From Paraburkholderia bannensis NBRC 103871 (GTDB taxonomy: Bacteria > Pseudomonadota > Gammaproteobacteria > Burkholderiales > Burkholderiaceae), in contig NZ_BAYA01000006.1 in the NCBI RefSeq assembly GCF_000685015.1, positions 248,001 to 312,000 on the forward strand: DNA of 64,000 nt, in the 5' to 3' direction. Numbering within the stretch: the stretch's first letter is position 1; each line of letters opens with the position of its first letter. The translations under genes were made by a program, and so were the position numbers. The notes under the pieces are model-generated. The model was not told the DNA's origin, ran no database searches, and was given only the letters and a program-made list of their open reading frames with translations. Positions 9,043-16,632 of the stretch are shown piece after piece.

Positions 9043-10365
9043 ATGAGCGCGTCGAAGTTGCAATCGTGGGGACGCTATCCCAATGCGCCCCAGTCGAATG
9101 AGCCGCTGGTGTGGCGCGACACCGTGCGTGCGCGCCTCGACGACGCGCGCGAGCGTATGGGCAGCACGCTCCCGTTCGGCAATGGACGCAGCTATGGCGA
9201 CAGTTGTCTCGCGGCCACCGACCATGTGCTGCCGATGCGGGGCCTCGCGCGCTTCATCGACGCGGACTGGGAGAGCGGCGTCGTGCGCGCCGAAGCAGGC
9301 ATGACGCTCGGCGAACTGCTCGCCATCACGCTGCCGCAGGGCTGGATGCTGCCGGTCGCGCCAGGCACCCAGTTCGCCACACTCGGCGGCGCGGTGGCCA
9401 ACGATGTGCACGGCAAGAACCATCACGTGCGCGGCACCTTCGGGCGCCACGTAAGGCGCTTTTCGCTGCTGCGCTCGGATCGCCCCGCACTCGAATGCAC
9501 CGCCGACGAAGAGGCCAACCTGTTTCGCGCGACCATCGGCGGGCTCGGCCTGACCGGCGTGATCGAATGGGTCGAGATCCAGCTGATGGCGGTGCGTTCG
9601 AGCCACCTGAATGTCTCGCGCATGCGTTACGGCAATCTCGACGATTTCCTCGCGCTCTCGCGCGGGCGCGAATCCACACACGAATACAGCGTGGCCTGGG
9701 TGGACTGTCTTGCGCGTGGCGCCGCGCTCGGCCGCGGCATCTACACCTGCGGCAGCCACGCGAACGACGGCGACTTTTCGATGCCCGTGCAACGCACGCG
9801 CGACGTGCCCTTCGTGCCGCCGCTCTCGCCGATCAACAGCGTCACGGTGCGCGCGTTCAATGCGCTTTACTACCGGCGGCAGCGGCGCGGCATCGAACTC
9901 GCGCGCGTGGATCCGGCAAGCTTCTTTTTCCCGCTCGACAACATCCGCAACTGGAATCGCCTCTACGGGCGGCGCGGCTTCCAGCAGCATCAATGCGTAC
10001 TGCCCGAAGCCAACGCGCGCGACGCGCTGCACGCGATCCTGCAGACGATTGCCGCGAGCGGCAGCGGCTCGTTTCTCGCGGTGCTCAAGCGCTGCGGCGC
10101 GCTGGTCTCGCCGGGCCTGTTGTCGTTCCCGATGCGCGGCGTCTCGCTCGCGCTCGACTTTCCTCAGGATGCGCGCCGCAACACGGCGCTCTTTGCGCGG
10201 CTCGACGCCATCGTCGCCGAAGCGCGCGGCCGCCAGTATCCGGCGAAGGACGCCCATATGAGCAGCGAGCACTTTCGCGCGGCCTACCCCGCGTGGGAGG
10301 AACTGGAGCGGCATCGCGATCCCGCGCTGATGTCGCGTTTCTGGCAACGAACCACCCAGTCATGA
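9043..10365 (+). CDS. dprE1: DprE1-like FAD-dependent polyprenylphosphoryl-ribose 2'-oxidase
   Basis: Predicted to oxidise the 2'-hydroxyl of polyprenylphosphoryl-ribose to the keto form, half of the epimerisation to arabinose. The 440-residue protein matches mycobacterial DprE1 along its length: LQSWGR near the start, FGNGRSYGDS for FAD binding, DVHGKNHH with His123 at the position of His132, PLDNIRNWNRLYG, and PAKDAHM with Lys402 at the position of Lys418. The residue matching benzothiazinone target Cys387 is Ala370 (GVSLALDFP). The start at 9043 gives the expected length. Its TGA overlaps the next ATG as ATGA. Confidence 0.9.
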   Translation: MSASKLQSWGRYPNAPQSNEPLVWRDTVRARLDDARERMGSTLPFGNGRSYGDSCLAATDHVLPMRGLARFIDADWESGVVRAEAGMTLGELLAITLPQGWMLPVAPGTQFATLGGAVANDVHGKNHHVRGTFGRHVRRFSLLRSDRPALECTADEEANLFRATIGGLGLTGVIEWVEIQLMAVRSSHLNVSRMRYGNLDDFLALSRGRESTHEYSVAWVDCLARGAALGRGIYTCGSHANDGDFSMPVQRTRDVPFVPPLSPINSVTVRAFNALYYRRQRRGIELARVDPASFFFPLDNIRNWNRLYGRRGFQQHQCVLPEANARDALHAILQTIAASGSGSFLAVLKRCGALVSPGLLSFPMRGVSLALDFPQDARRNTALFARLDAIVAEARGRQYPAKDAHMSSEHFRAAYPAWEELERHRDPALMSRFWQRTTQS

Positions 10366-11102
10366 AAAACATCCTGATCATTGGCGCATCGTCCGCCATC
10401 GCGGCTGCTTGCGCGCATCGCTGGGCCCTGAAGGGCGCGCGCCTGTTTCTGGCGGGCCGCCAGGCGGCGCGTCTCGACGCCGTCGCGCGCGACCTGCGTG
10501 TGCGCGGCGCGAAAGAAGTGCATACGCGCCGATTCGACGTCAACAATCGCGCACAGCACACGGCGATGCTCAACGCCGCGCGCGCGGCGCTCGGCCGCAT
10601 CGACGTTGTGCTGATCGCGCACGGCACGCTGGCCGACCAGGCGCTGTGCGAGCGCGACGTCAATGTGGCCGTGCGCGAATTCACGACCAATGCGCTTTCG
10701 ACGATCGCCCTGCTCACGCTGATCGCGCCCATCCTCGAAGCGCAACGCAGCGGCACGCTCGCCGTGATCTCCTCGGTGGCGGGCGAGCGCGGGCGCGCCT
10801 CGAACTACCTGTACGGCGCCGCCAAGGCCGCCGTCACGACGTTCTGCGAAGGCCTGCGCGTGCGGCTCTTCAAGGCCGGCGTGCGCGTGCTGACGATCAA
10901 GCCCGGCTTCGTCGCCACGCCGATGACGGCGGGCCTCGCGTTGCCGCGGCCGCTCGTGGCCTCGCCCGAGCGCGTCGCCGCCGATATCGTGCGCGCCGTC
11001 GCGCGCGGCAAGGACACGCTTTACACACCGTGGTTCTGGAGCGCGATCATGCTCCTGATCCGCTCGTTGCCTCGCTTCGTCTTCAAACGGGTATCGCTAT
11101 GA
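10362..11102 (+). CDS. dprE2: DprE2-like short-chain dehydrogenase
   Basis: Predicted to reduce the keto sugar made by the upstream enzyme to polyprenylphosphoryl-arabinofuranose. The 246 residues show the SDR nucleotide site near IIGASSAIAAACA (6-18), an HGT motif near residue 87, the catalytic SSVAG serine (137/138) and YGAAK (Tyr151, Lys155), plus PGFVATPM after the active site. It overlaps the DprE1-like gene by ATGA at the 5' end and the GtrA gene by ATGA at the 3' end, implying translational coupling. As a lone SDR it would be hard to name; pairing with DprE1 and GtrA gives the assignment. Confidence 0.87.
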   Translation: MKNILIIGASSAIAAACAHRWALKGARLFLAGRQAARLDAVARDLRVRGAKEVHTRRFDVNNRAQHTAMLNAARAALGRIDVVLIAHGTLADQALCERDVNVAVREFTTNALSTIALLTLIAPILEAQRSGTLAVISSVAGERGRASNYLYGAAKAAVTTFCEGLRVRLFKAGVRVLTIKPGFVATPMTAGLALPRPLVASPERVAADIVRAVARGKDTLYTPWFWSAIMLLIRSLPRFVFKRVSL

Positions 11103-11512
11103 ACACGATCGCCGCTTCACGGACTTCGCTCGTCGCCTGGTACACGCTGTTCGCGCTGATTTCGATGGCAGGCAATCTGGGAAGCCAGAAGCTGGTGTGG
11201 CTCGTCTACAGCGGGCCGTTTCCGATCACGGGCGCGCTGTGCGTCGGCACGGGCGTGGGCCTCGTCATCAAATACGCGCTCGACAAGGTGTGGATCTTTC
11301 GCTACGAGCATCAAAGCGTCGCGCACGGCGTCGAAACCTTCTCGCGCTATGTCGCGATGGGACTCATCACGACGGCGATCTTCTGGTCGATGGAGTTCGG
11401 CGCCCAGGCGCTGTTTCATACGGAAATCGCGCGCCTTGCGGGCGGTGCGCTCGGGCTCGTGCTTGGCTATTTCACCAAGTATCAGCTCGACAAGCGCTTC
11501 GTTTTTGCCTGA
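11099..11512 (+). CDS. GtrA-family small membrane protein
   Basis: A 137-residue protein with four predicted membrane helices and the GtrA signature GLVIKYALDKVWIF near residue 60, echoed by YQLDKRFVF at the C-terminus. GtrA proteins are proposed to flip or present polyprenyl-phosphate sugars at the inner membrane. A GtrA protein (Rv3789) also sits beside dprE1-dprE2 in Mycobacterium. It begins inside the stop of the DprE2-like gene. Its last codons and stop lie in a 13-bp tandem repeat. Confidence 0.9.
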   Translation: MNTIAASRTSLVAWYTLFALISMAGNLGSQKLVWLVYSGPFPITGALCVGTGVGLVIKYALDKVWIFRYEHQSVAHGVETFSRYVAMGLITTAIFWSMEFGAQALFHTEIARLAGGALGLVLGYFTKYQLDKRFVFA

Positions 11513-11538
11513 GGTTTTTGCCCGAGGTGTGCCTGAAG
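11501..11538 (+). repeat. 13-bp tandem repeat carrying the gtrA stop codon
   Basis: Units GTTTTTGCCTGAG (11501-11513), GTTTTTGCCCGAG (11514-11526) and a decayed GTG-TGCCTGAAG (11527-11538). The first unit encodes the last Val-Phe-Ala and TGA of the GtrA protein. Later units repeat the stop region in other frames. Confidence 0.8.
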
Positions 11539-11690
11539 TGTTCGCACGAGACACGCCGTGCGCGCTGGCGAACAGACGCCTGTGCGCCTGCCGCCGATGA
11601 TCGAACACCGAGGTACGTTCAACATGGTGCGCCGCATCGCCCTTCATGCCTGCCGCGCGCACTGCCGCCCTGCTCCCCATGAGGCACGCC

Positions 11691-13112
11691 ATGTCAAACC
11701 CGACGATCCCGCTGTGCGTCGATCTGGACGGCACGCTCACCCGCGCCGATCTCCTGCTCGAAAGTTTCTTCGTACTACTGAAGCAAAACCCGCTCGCGAT
11801 CTTTCTGTGCTGCTTCTGGCTGCTGCGCGGCAAGGCCTACATGAAAGAGCAGATCGCGCAGCGCGTGACGCTCGACGTGGGTGTGCTGCCCTATAACCCG
11901 CAGTTGCTGGAATACCTGCGCGACGCACGCTCGGCGGGACGCCAGCTCTATCTGTGCACCGCGGCGAACCAGCGCTTTGCAAGCGAAGTCGCGGCGCACT
12001 TCGGACTCTTCAGCGGTGTGCTGGCGAGCAACGGCAGCATGAACCTGCGCGGCCAGAACAAGGCCAACGCGCTCGTCGACCAGTTCGGCGAACAGGGCTT
12101 CGACTACTGCGGCGACGCGCGCGCCGACGTACCTGTGTGGAAGCGCGCACGCCAGGCGATCGTGGTGGGCGACCGCCAGATCGCGCGTGCGGCGCAGAAG
12201 GTCAACACGGAAATCATCTTCTTCGAGGAAAAGCGCCGGCTGGTTCCGCTCGTGCTCAAGGAGATGCGCGTGCATCAGTGGATCAAGAACGTGCTGATCT
12301 TCGTGCCGCTTTTCACGGCCCATCGCTTCACCGACCTGCAGGCCGTGCTGGCCGCATGCATCGCGTTCGCGTCGTTTTCCCTGAGCGCATCGTCGGTGTA
12401 CCTGCTCAACGACATGCTCGACCTGGACGCCGACCGCCGCCACGCGCGCAAGCGCACGCGGCCCTTCGCGTCCGGCAGGCTGCGGCTCAAGCTCGGCATC
12501 GTGCTCACCGTGCTCCTGCTCGGTGCGGGGCTCGGGCTGGCAACCCTGCTGCCGTGGCAGTTCATGGCCGTCCTGCTCGCCTACATGGCGGCAACGGTGG
12601 CTTATTCGTTCGTGCTCAAGCGCCTCACGCTCATCGACGTGTTCACGCTCGCCTGCCTCTATACGGTGCGCGTGATCGCGGGCGGCGAATGCAACATGAT
12701 TCCGCTGTCCTACTGGCTGATTCTCTTTTGCGTGCCGATCTTCCTGAGCCTCGCCATGCTCAAGCGCTACGTCGAACTCGAAACGATGCTCCAGCAAGGC
12801 AAGACCGAAGCGGCGGGCCGTGGCTATATCACCCAGGACATGTCGATCCTGCGCTCGTTCGGCACGGCGGCGGCCTATCTTTCCGTGCTGGTGCTCGCGC
12901 TCTACATGAATTCGCCCGACCTCGCCCTGCTCTACCATCATCCGAAGCTGCTATGGGCCGTGTTCGCGCTCACGCTCTACTGGGTGAGCCGCATGTGGAT
13001 GCTGGCGTTTCGCGGCAAGATGCACGACGACCCGATCGTGTTCACCTTCAAGGACGGCGTGAGCTGCGCCGTGATCGGCCTGTGCGCGGTGCTAATGATG
13101 CTCGCGATCTGA
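11691..13112 (+). CDS. HAD phosphatase-UbiA prenyltransferase fusion (DPPR synthase-like)
   Basis: Predicted to transfer 5-phosphoribose from PRPP to polyprenyl phosphate and, through its N-terminal domain, remove the 5'-phosphate, giving the DprE1 substrate. The 473 residues start with a HAD domain (about 1-190; nucleophile motif DLDGT, Asp11 and Asp13). A UbiA domain of about nine membrane helices follows, with NDMLDLDAD at 240-248. In Mycobacterium the two steps are attributed to separate proteins (Rv3806c and Rv3807c). The ATG at 11691 has GAGG seven bases upstream. It lies 178 bp after gtrA and is followed by a terminator, so it ends the cassette. Confidence 0.88.
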   Translation: MSNPTIPLCVDLDGTLTRADLLLESFFVLLKQNPLAIFLCCFWLLRGKAYMKEQIAQRVTLDVGVLPYNPQLLEYLRDARSAGRQLYLCTAANQRFASEVAAHFGLFSGVLASNGSMNLRGQNKANALVDQFGEQGFDYCGDARADVPVWKRARQAIVVGDRQIARAAQKVNTEIIFFEEKRRLVPLVLKEMRVHQWIKNVLIFVPLFTAHRFTDLQAVLAACIAFASFSLSASSVYLLNDMLDLDADRRHARKRTRPFASGRLRLKLGIVLTVLLLGAGLGLATLLPWQFMAVLLAYMAATVAYSFVLKRLTLIDVFTLACLYTVRVIAGGECNMIPLSYWLILFCVPIFLSLAMLKRYVELETMLQQGKTEAAGRGYITQDMSILRSFGTAAAYLSVLVLALYMNSPDLALLYHHPKLLWAVFALTLYWVSRMWMLAFRGKMHDDPIVFTFKDGVSCAVIGLCAVLMMLAI

Positions 13113-13134
13113 CGAACTGAATTGCGCAATGAAC

Positions 13135-13157
13135 AAGGCCGCCCTCGGGCGGCCTTT
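13135..13157 (+). terminator. Intrinsic terminator after the HAD-UbiA gene
   Basis: AAGGCCGCC-CTC-GGGCGGCCTT forms a 9-bp near-perfect stem with a 3-nt loop, 22 bp after the stop codon. The T-run is short. Being nearly symmetric, it may also serve the convergent flavin reductase gene. Confidence 0.7.
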
Positions 13158-13208
13158 CCGTTACTTCCCTTGCGTCATTTCGATGCCTGAAAAAAGCAGT
13201 CAAGCGCG

Positions 13209-13760
13209 TCATGACGCCTGCGCGACGCCCCCATAACGCCCGCCGAAGAACACCAGCGGCGCGCGCTCGTCGAGCGAGAAAGCCAGCACCTCGCCCACGA
13301 ACAGCGTGTGGTCGCCGCACGCGTGCCGGTCGCTCATGCGCAACGCGAAACGCGCGACCGCGCGTTCGAGCAGCACGACGCCTTGCAGGCCGTCGACTTC
13401 CGTGAAGCGCGGCGCGAGCCAGCTTTGCGGCTCACCGGCGAAGTGACGGCTATGCGGCTCCTGCTCGTCGGAGAGCACGCTCACGCCGAAGCGCTCGGTG
13501 CTCATCAGACGATCGTGCATGCGCGCGCGATGGCCCACCGACACCACCACGAGCGGCGGGCGCAGCGAGCCCGACATGAACGCGTTGGCCGTCATCGCAT
13601 GCAGCGAGTCGCCGCTGCCCGTCGAGATCACCACCACGCCCGTCGCGAAGCGACCGAGCGCCGTGCGCAGACGCCGCTCGTCGAACAGCGGCGGCGCGGC
13701 CTCCGCACGCGGTTGTTCCGGCGCCACCGCTTCGTTCAACGCGAGTGAGCGTGCATTCAT
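13209..13760 (-). CDS. Flavin reductase-like (HpaC/NtaB family) protein
   Basis: Small NAD(P)H-dependent flavin reductases of this family supply FMNH2 or FADH2 to partner monooxygenases. The 183-residue protein has the family core (LGRFATGVVVIST, MTANAFMSGSLRPPLVVVSV, FGVSVLSDEQ) and the C-terminal GDHTLFVGEV segment. The ATG at 13760 has an excellent AAGGAG eight bases upstream, which decides the start over 13793. It is 40 bp downstream of a methyltransferase gene in the same direction. No conventional monooxygenase is nearby; the only candidate partner is the ACAD-like flavoenzyme at 15342-16631. Confidence 0.88.
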   Translation of the reverse strand: MNARSLALNEAVAPEQPRAEAAPPLFDERRLRTALGRFATGVVVISTGSGDSLHAMTANAFMSGSLRPPLVVVSVGHRARMHDRLMSTERFGVSVLSDEQEPHSRHFAGEPQSWLAPRFTEVDGLQGVVLLERAVARFALRMSDRHACGDHTLFVGEVLAFSLDERAPLVFFGGRYGGVAQAS

Positions 13761-13800
13761 GGTTGTTCTCCTTCCAGACGCTACCAGGCACAAGCCGGTC

Positions 13801-14616
13801 TCAGCGCACCTTGCGTGCGATGAAATGCAGCCACCATGCGTCGCTCGTCGTCTGCTCGCGGGCGATCAGGTCGCCTTCGCAGCTGCCATAGACCGCCTCC
13901 ACCTCGAAGCCCATGGCTTCCAGTTGGCGACGCTGCTCGGGCAACGTGGTGTAGACGATCACAATGCCGAAGTAATGCGCGGCGGCCGTGCGGATCGAAT
14001 AGCCCTCGTAATCGCGATGCAGCCGCGCATTGCGCCGATAGTTCCAGATCGCCAGCGGCATCAGGCGCGCGGCGCGCAGCGTGCGCCAGCCAAAACGCAG
14101 CGGGTTCACGCACGGGCGCGGCAGCAGTTGCCAGGGCGTTTCGTCGAAGCCGGGGCCGCCGCGATTGTGCGACGAGAACAGCACGAGGCCGCCGGGGCGC
14201 GTCACGCGGTGCATTTCGCGCAGGATCCGCTCGCGGTCGGCGTATTCGACGCAATCGATGCCGTTCCAGCTGAACGCCGTGAGCGCGTAGTGGTCGTCGG
14301 GCAGCGCCGACATGTCGCGCGCATCCATATGGCGCAGGTCGACGCCCGGGAAGCGCGCGCGCGACTTTTCCAGCAGCACGGCGGTGTAGTCGATGCCCGT
14401 ATAGTCAGACGACATCTGCATCATGAGCGGCACGGTACGGCCTGCGCCTATACCGATATCGAGCAAGGGCTGGCCGCGGCATTCGCTCGCGATGCGCGCA
14501 AACGCCGCTTGCTCGCCTGCGTCAGTCCATGCCTTCTCTAGTGTGAATTCGCGGAACGCGTCGCGCGTCGTCCACGCTCGCTGGTTGACCTGATCAAGCG
14601 GCAGATGCATGTCCAT
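13801..14616 (-). CDS. SAM-dependent class I methyltransferase
   Basis: The 271-residue protein has SAM-binding motif I LLDIGIGAGRT (51-61), an acidic residue ending beta-2 (YTGIDYT), and the post-core pattern MHRVTRPGGLVLFSSHN typical of the UbiE/methyltransferase-11 group. Substrate unknown. Position suggests methylation of a sugar or of the product of the divergent carrier-protein cassette. GGAGGGG precedes the ATG at 14616. It probably forms a two-gene operon with the flavin reductase. Confidence 0.88.
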   Translation of the reverse strand: MDMHLPLDQVNQRAWTTRDAFREFTLEKAWTDAGEQAAFARIASECRGQPLLDIGIGAGRTVPLMMQMSSDYTGIDYTAVLLEKSRARFPGVDLRHMDARDMSALPDDHYALTAFSWNGIDCVEYADRERILREMHRVTRPGGLVLFSSHNRGGPGFDETPWQLLPRPCVNPLRFGWRTLRAARLMPLAIWNYRRNARLHRDYEGYSIRTAAAHYFGIVIVYTTLPEQRRQLEAMGFEVEAVYGSCEGDLIAREQTTSDAWWLHFIARKVR

Positions 14617-15093
14617 TACGCCCCTCCAGTGAGGTACGGAAAACCCTGGGTCGCGTATCGGCCGAAGCGGCGCGTGCGCGAGCGGAACGAGTCAAGCGGC
14701 GTGTGCGAGTCCTGTTGGTGCGGCCGACCTCTTGCGCGCGTGCTGCGGGTTGCGCGCCGGGCGGCCTGCGGTGCGGCGCACAAGGCGCTCGCGGCCCGTG
14801 GCGGCGGGCATGGCGCTCATTAGATCGCAGCGCCCTCGCTGCATCTGTACGGGCGCACACACACTTTCGGGGCGCTTTGAGCGCAATCTCACGTTCGTCG
14901 GCAATGCCCTCGCAACGATCGCGGCCAGCACGCACAGCGCGTGGCGAAACCGCTCCTGGGTGCGCTGCCGCACGGACGCTCACACGCGGTATTCCGTTAA
15001 ATACGGGCAACTGCCGCGTGACTCACGTACTGGCATGGACCGTCGAAACCGCGCACGAACCGAGGCGCTATTCACATGAGGGGGCACTTTTCC
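14617..15093. other. Divergent intergenic region upstream of the carrier-protein cassette
   Basis: 477 bp separate the methyltransferase (minus) from the carrier-protein gene (plus), so both promoters should lie here. I see no consensus -35/-10 pair and no clear operator. Several overlapping high-GC frames in this stretch lack ribosome sites and family features. Confidence 0.45.
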
Positions 15094-15345
15094 ATGAAAA
15101 ACGCACTGCGACGCATTCTTTCCGAATCGGCCCGTCTCGATGTGCCGGCCGACACGCTGGCCGACGACGCCGATCTCTACGCCGCGGGCCTTTCTTCGCT
15201 GGCGACCGTGCACTTGATGCTCGCGATCGAAGACGAATTCGGGATCGAAATTCCCGACCGCATGCTCACGCGCCGTCTCTTTTCGAGCATCGACTCGCTT
15301 GCTGCCGCCGTGACCGAGCTGCAACAGGCGAAGGCGGCAGCATGA
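15094..15345 (+). CDS. Acyl carrier protein-like carrier protein
   Basis: An 83-residue acidic helical protein of the phosphopantetheine-binding family. The attachment site is GLSSL (32-36), with Ser35 in place of the usual DSL serine and the preceding Asp replaced by Ser34. AIEDEFGIEIPD is the standard helix-2 recognition segment. It should carry an amino acid as a thioester, loaded by the ligase two genes downstream. GAGGGGG precedes the ATG at 15094; an alternative ATG at 15076 has no ribosome site. Its TGA overlaps the next ATG as ATGA. Confidence 0.9.
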   Translation: MKNALRRILSESARLDVPADTLADDADLYAAGLSSLATVHLMLAIEDEFGIEIPDRMLTRRLFSSIDSLAAAVTELQQAKAAA

Positions 15346-16631
15346 ACGCCCCGCTCACCGACGCAGCCGTCGAACCGGAACGTCGTGCACTTGCCGAAGC
15401 CGCCAGCGCAGATGCTGCGGATTCCCAGGTAATCGACGCGGTCGATACCGCCGCGAGCTGGCGCGAAGCCGCGCAGCGCGTCGCCGTGATCGCCGCACAA
15501 CACGCCGATCACGTCGATCGCAACGCGCGCTTTCCGGTCGAAGCCTTCGACGCGCTCAAGAGCGAACGCCTGCTCTCCGTGATGGTGCCGCCGCGCTTTG
15601 GCGGCCCGGGCCTCTCGCTCGCGGAACTCGCGACACTGTGCGAGACGCTCGCGCACGGCTGCGCGTCCACCGCGATGATCTACGCGATGCACCAGATCCA
15701 GGTGGCCTGCATCCTGGAGCACGGCGCCGACATGCCCTGGCATCAGCATGTGCTCGCGCAGCTTGTCGAGCAGCAATGGCTGCTGGCATCGGCGACGTCC
15801 GAGGAAAACATCGGCGGCAGCATGCGCACGAGCGCCTGCGCGGTCGACGTCCAGGAAGGCCGCTTTCACATCGAAAAGATGGCGCCGACGATCTCCTACG
15901 GCGCGCACGCGGACGGCATTCTCGTCACCGCGCGGCGCACCGCCGAGTCGCCCGCCTCCGACCAGGTGCTGATCGTCACGCTGCTCGGCGACCTCGAACT
16001 GGAAAAGCGCGGCACGTGGGACTCGATGGGCATGCGCGGCACCTGCAGCGAAGGCTTCCGGCTCGTCGCCGCAGGCGGCGCGGAACAGATCCTGCCCACG
16101 CCTTTCGCCGAAATCGCCGACCAGACCATGCTGCCCGTCTCGCACACGCTGTGGGCCGCCGTGTGGACGGGCGTCGCAAGCGACGCGGTGAATCGCGCCA
16201 AGGCGTTCTTCCGCGCCCAGGCGCGCGCCAAGCCCGGTTCGGTGCCGCCCGCGGGCATGCGTCTGGCCGAAGCGGTCGGCCTGCTGCAGATGATGCAGGC
16301 GCGCCTGAAGGTGGCGCTCGACGCCGCGCACGCCGCGCATCTCGCACGCGCAGCAGGCTGCGACGCCGACACACCGCTGTCCGCCCAGCTGCACTACGCG
16401 TCGGACATGAACACGCTCAAGACCAGCATTTCGGCGACGGCGCTGCTCGTCGTCCAGGAAGTGCTGATGATCTGCGGCATGGCCGGCTACAAGAACGGCA
16501 CCGAATACAGCGTGGGCCGCCACCTGCGCGACCTGCACTCGGCGCCGCTCATGATCAACAACGACCGCATTGCCCAGAACACCGCGAGCCTCCTGCTCGC
16601 GCAGCGGCCGACCGGCCCGGGGAGAGCCTGA
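15342..16631 (+). CDS. Acyl-CoA dehydrogenase-like flavoprotein, catalytic Glu position changed
   Basis: The 429 residues fit the acyl-CoA dehydrogenase fold: N-terminal helical domain (FPVEAFDALKSERLLSVMVP, FGGPGLSLAELATLCETLAHG), middle beta domain, C-terminal helical domain ending RHLRDLHSAPLMINNDRIAQN. In classical dehydrogenases the last segment is RDA...YEGT with Glu as base. Here the aligned residue is about Ile405, as in ACAD-fold oxygenases rather than dehydrogenases. It overlaps the carrier-protein stop, so the substrate is probably a carrier-bound amino acid or its derivative. The reaction, desaturation or oxygenation, is not settled. The ligase gene begins 1 bp after its stop. Confidence 0.9.
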   Translation: MNAPLTDAAVEPERRALAEAASADAADSQVIDAVDTAASWREAAQRVAVIAAQHADHVDRNARFPVEAFDALKSERLLSVMVPPRFGGPGLSLAELATLCETLAHGCASTAMIYAMHQIQVACILEHGADMPWHQHVLAQLVEQQWLLASATSEENIGGSMRTSACAVDVQEGRFHIEKMAPTISYGAHADGILVTARRTAESPASDQVLIVTLLGDLELEKRGTWDSMGMRGTCSEGFRLVAAGGAEQILPTPFAEIADQTMLPVSHTLWAAVWTGVASDAVNRAKAFFRAQARAKPGSVPPAGMRLAEAVGLLQMMQARLKVALDAAHAAHLARAAGCDADTPLSAQLHYASDMNTLKTSISATALLVVQEVLMICGMAGYKNGTEYSVGRHLRDLHSAPLMINNDRIAQNTASLLLAQRPTGPGRA

Positions 16632-16632
16632 C

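Noticed and set aside
15342..16631. Reading of the ACAD-like gene as an ordinary fatty-acid beta-oxidation dehydrogenase
   Set aside because: The catalytic Glu position is changed and the gene is embedded in a carrier-protein cassette with no beta-oxidation genes nearby.
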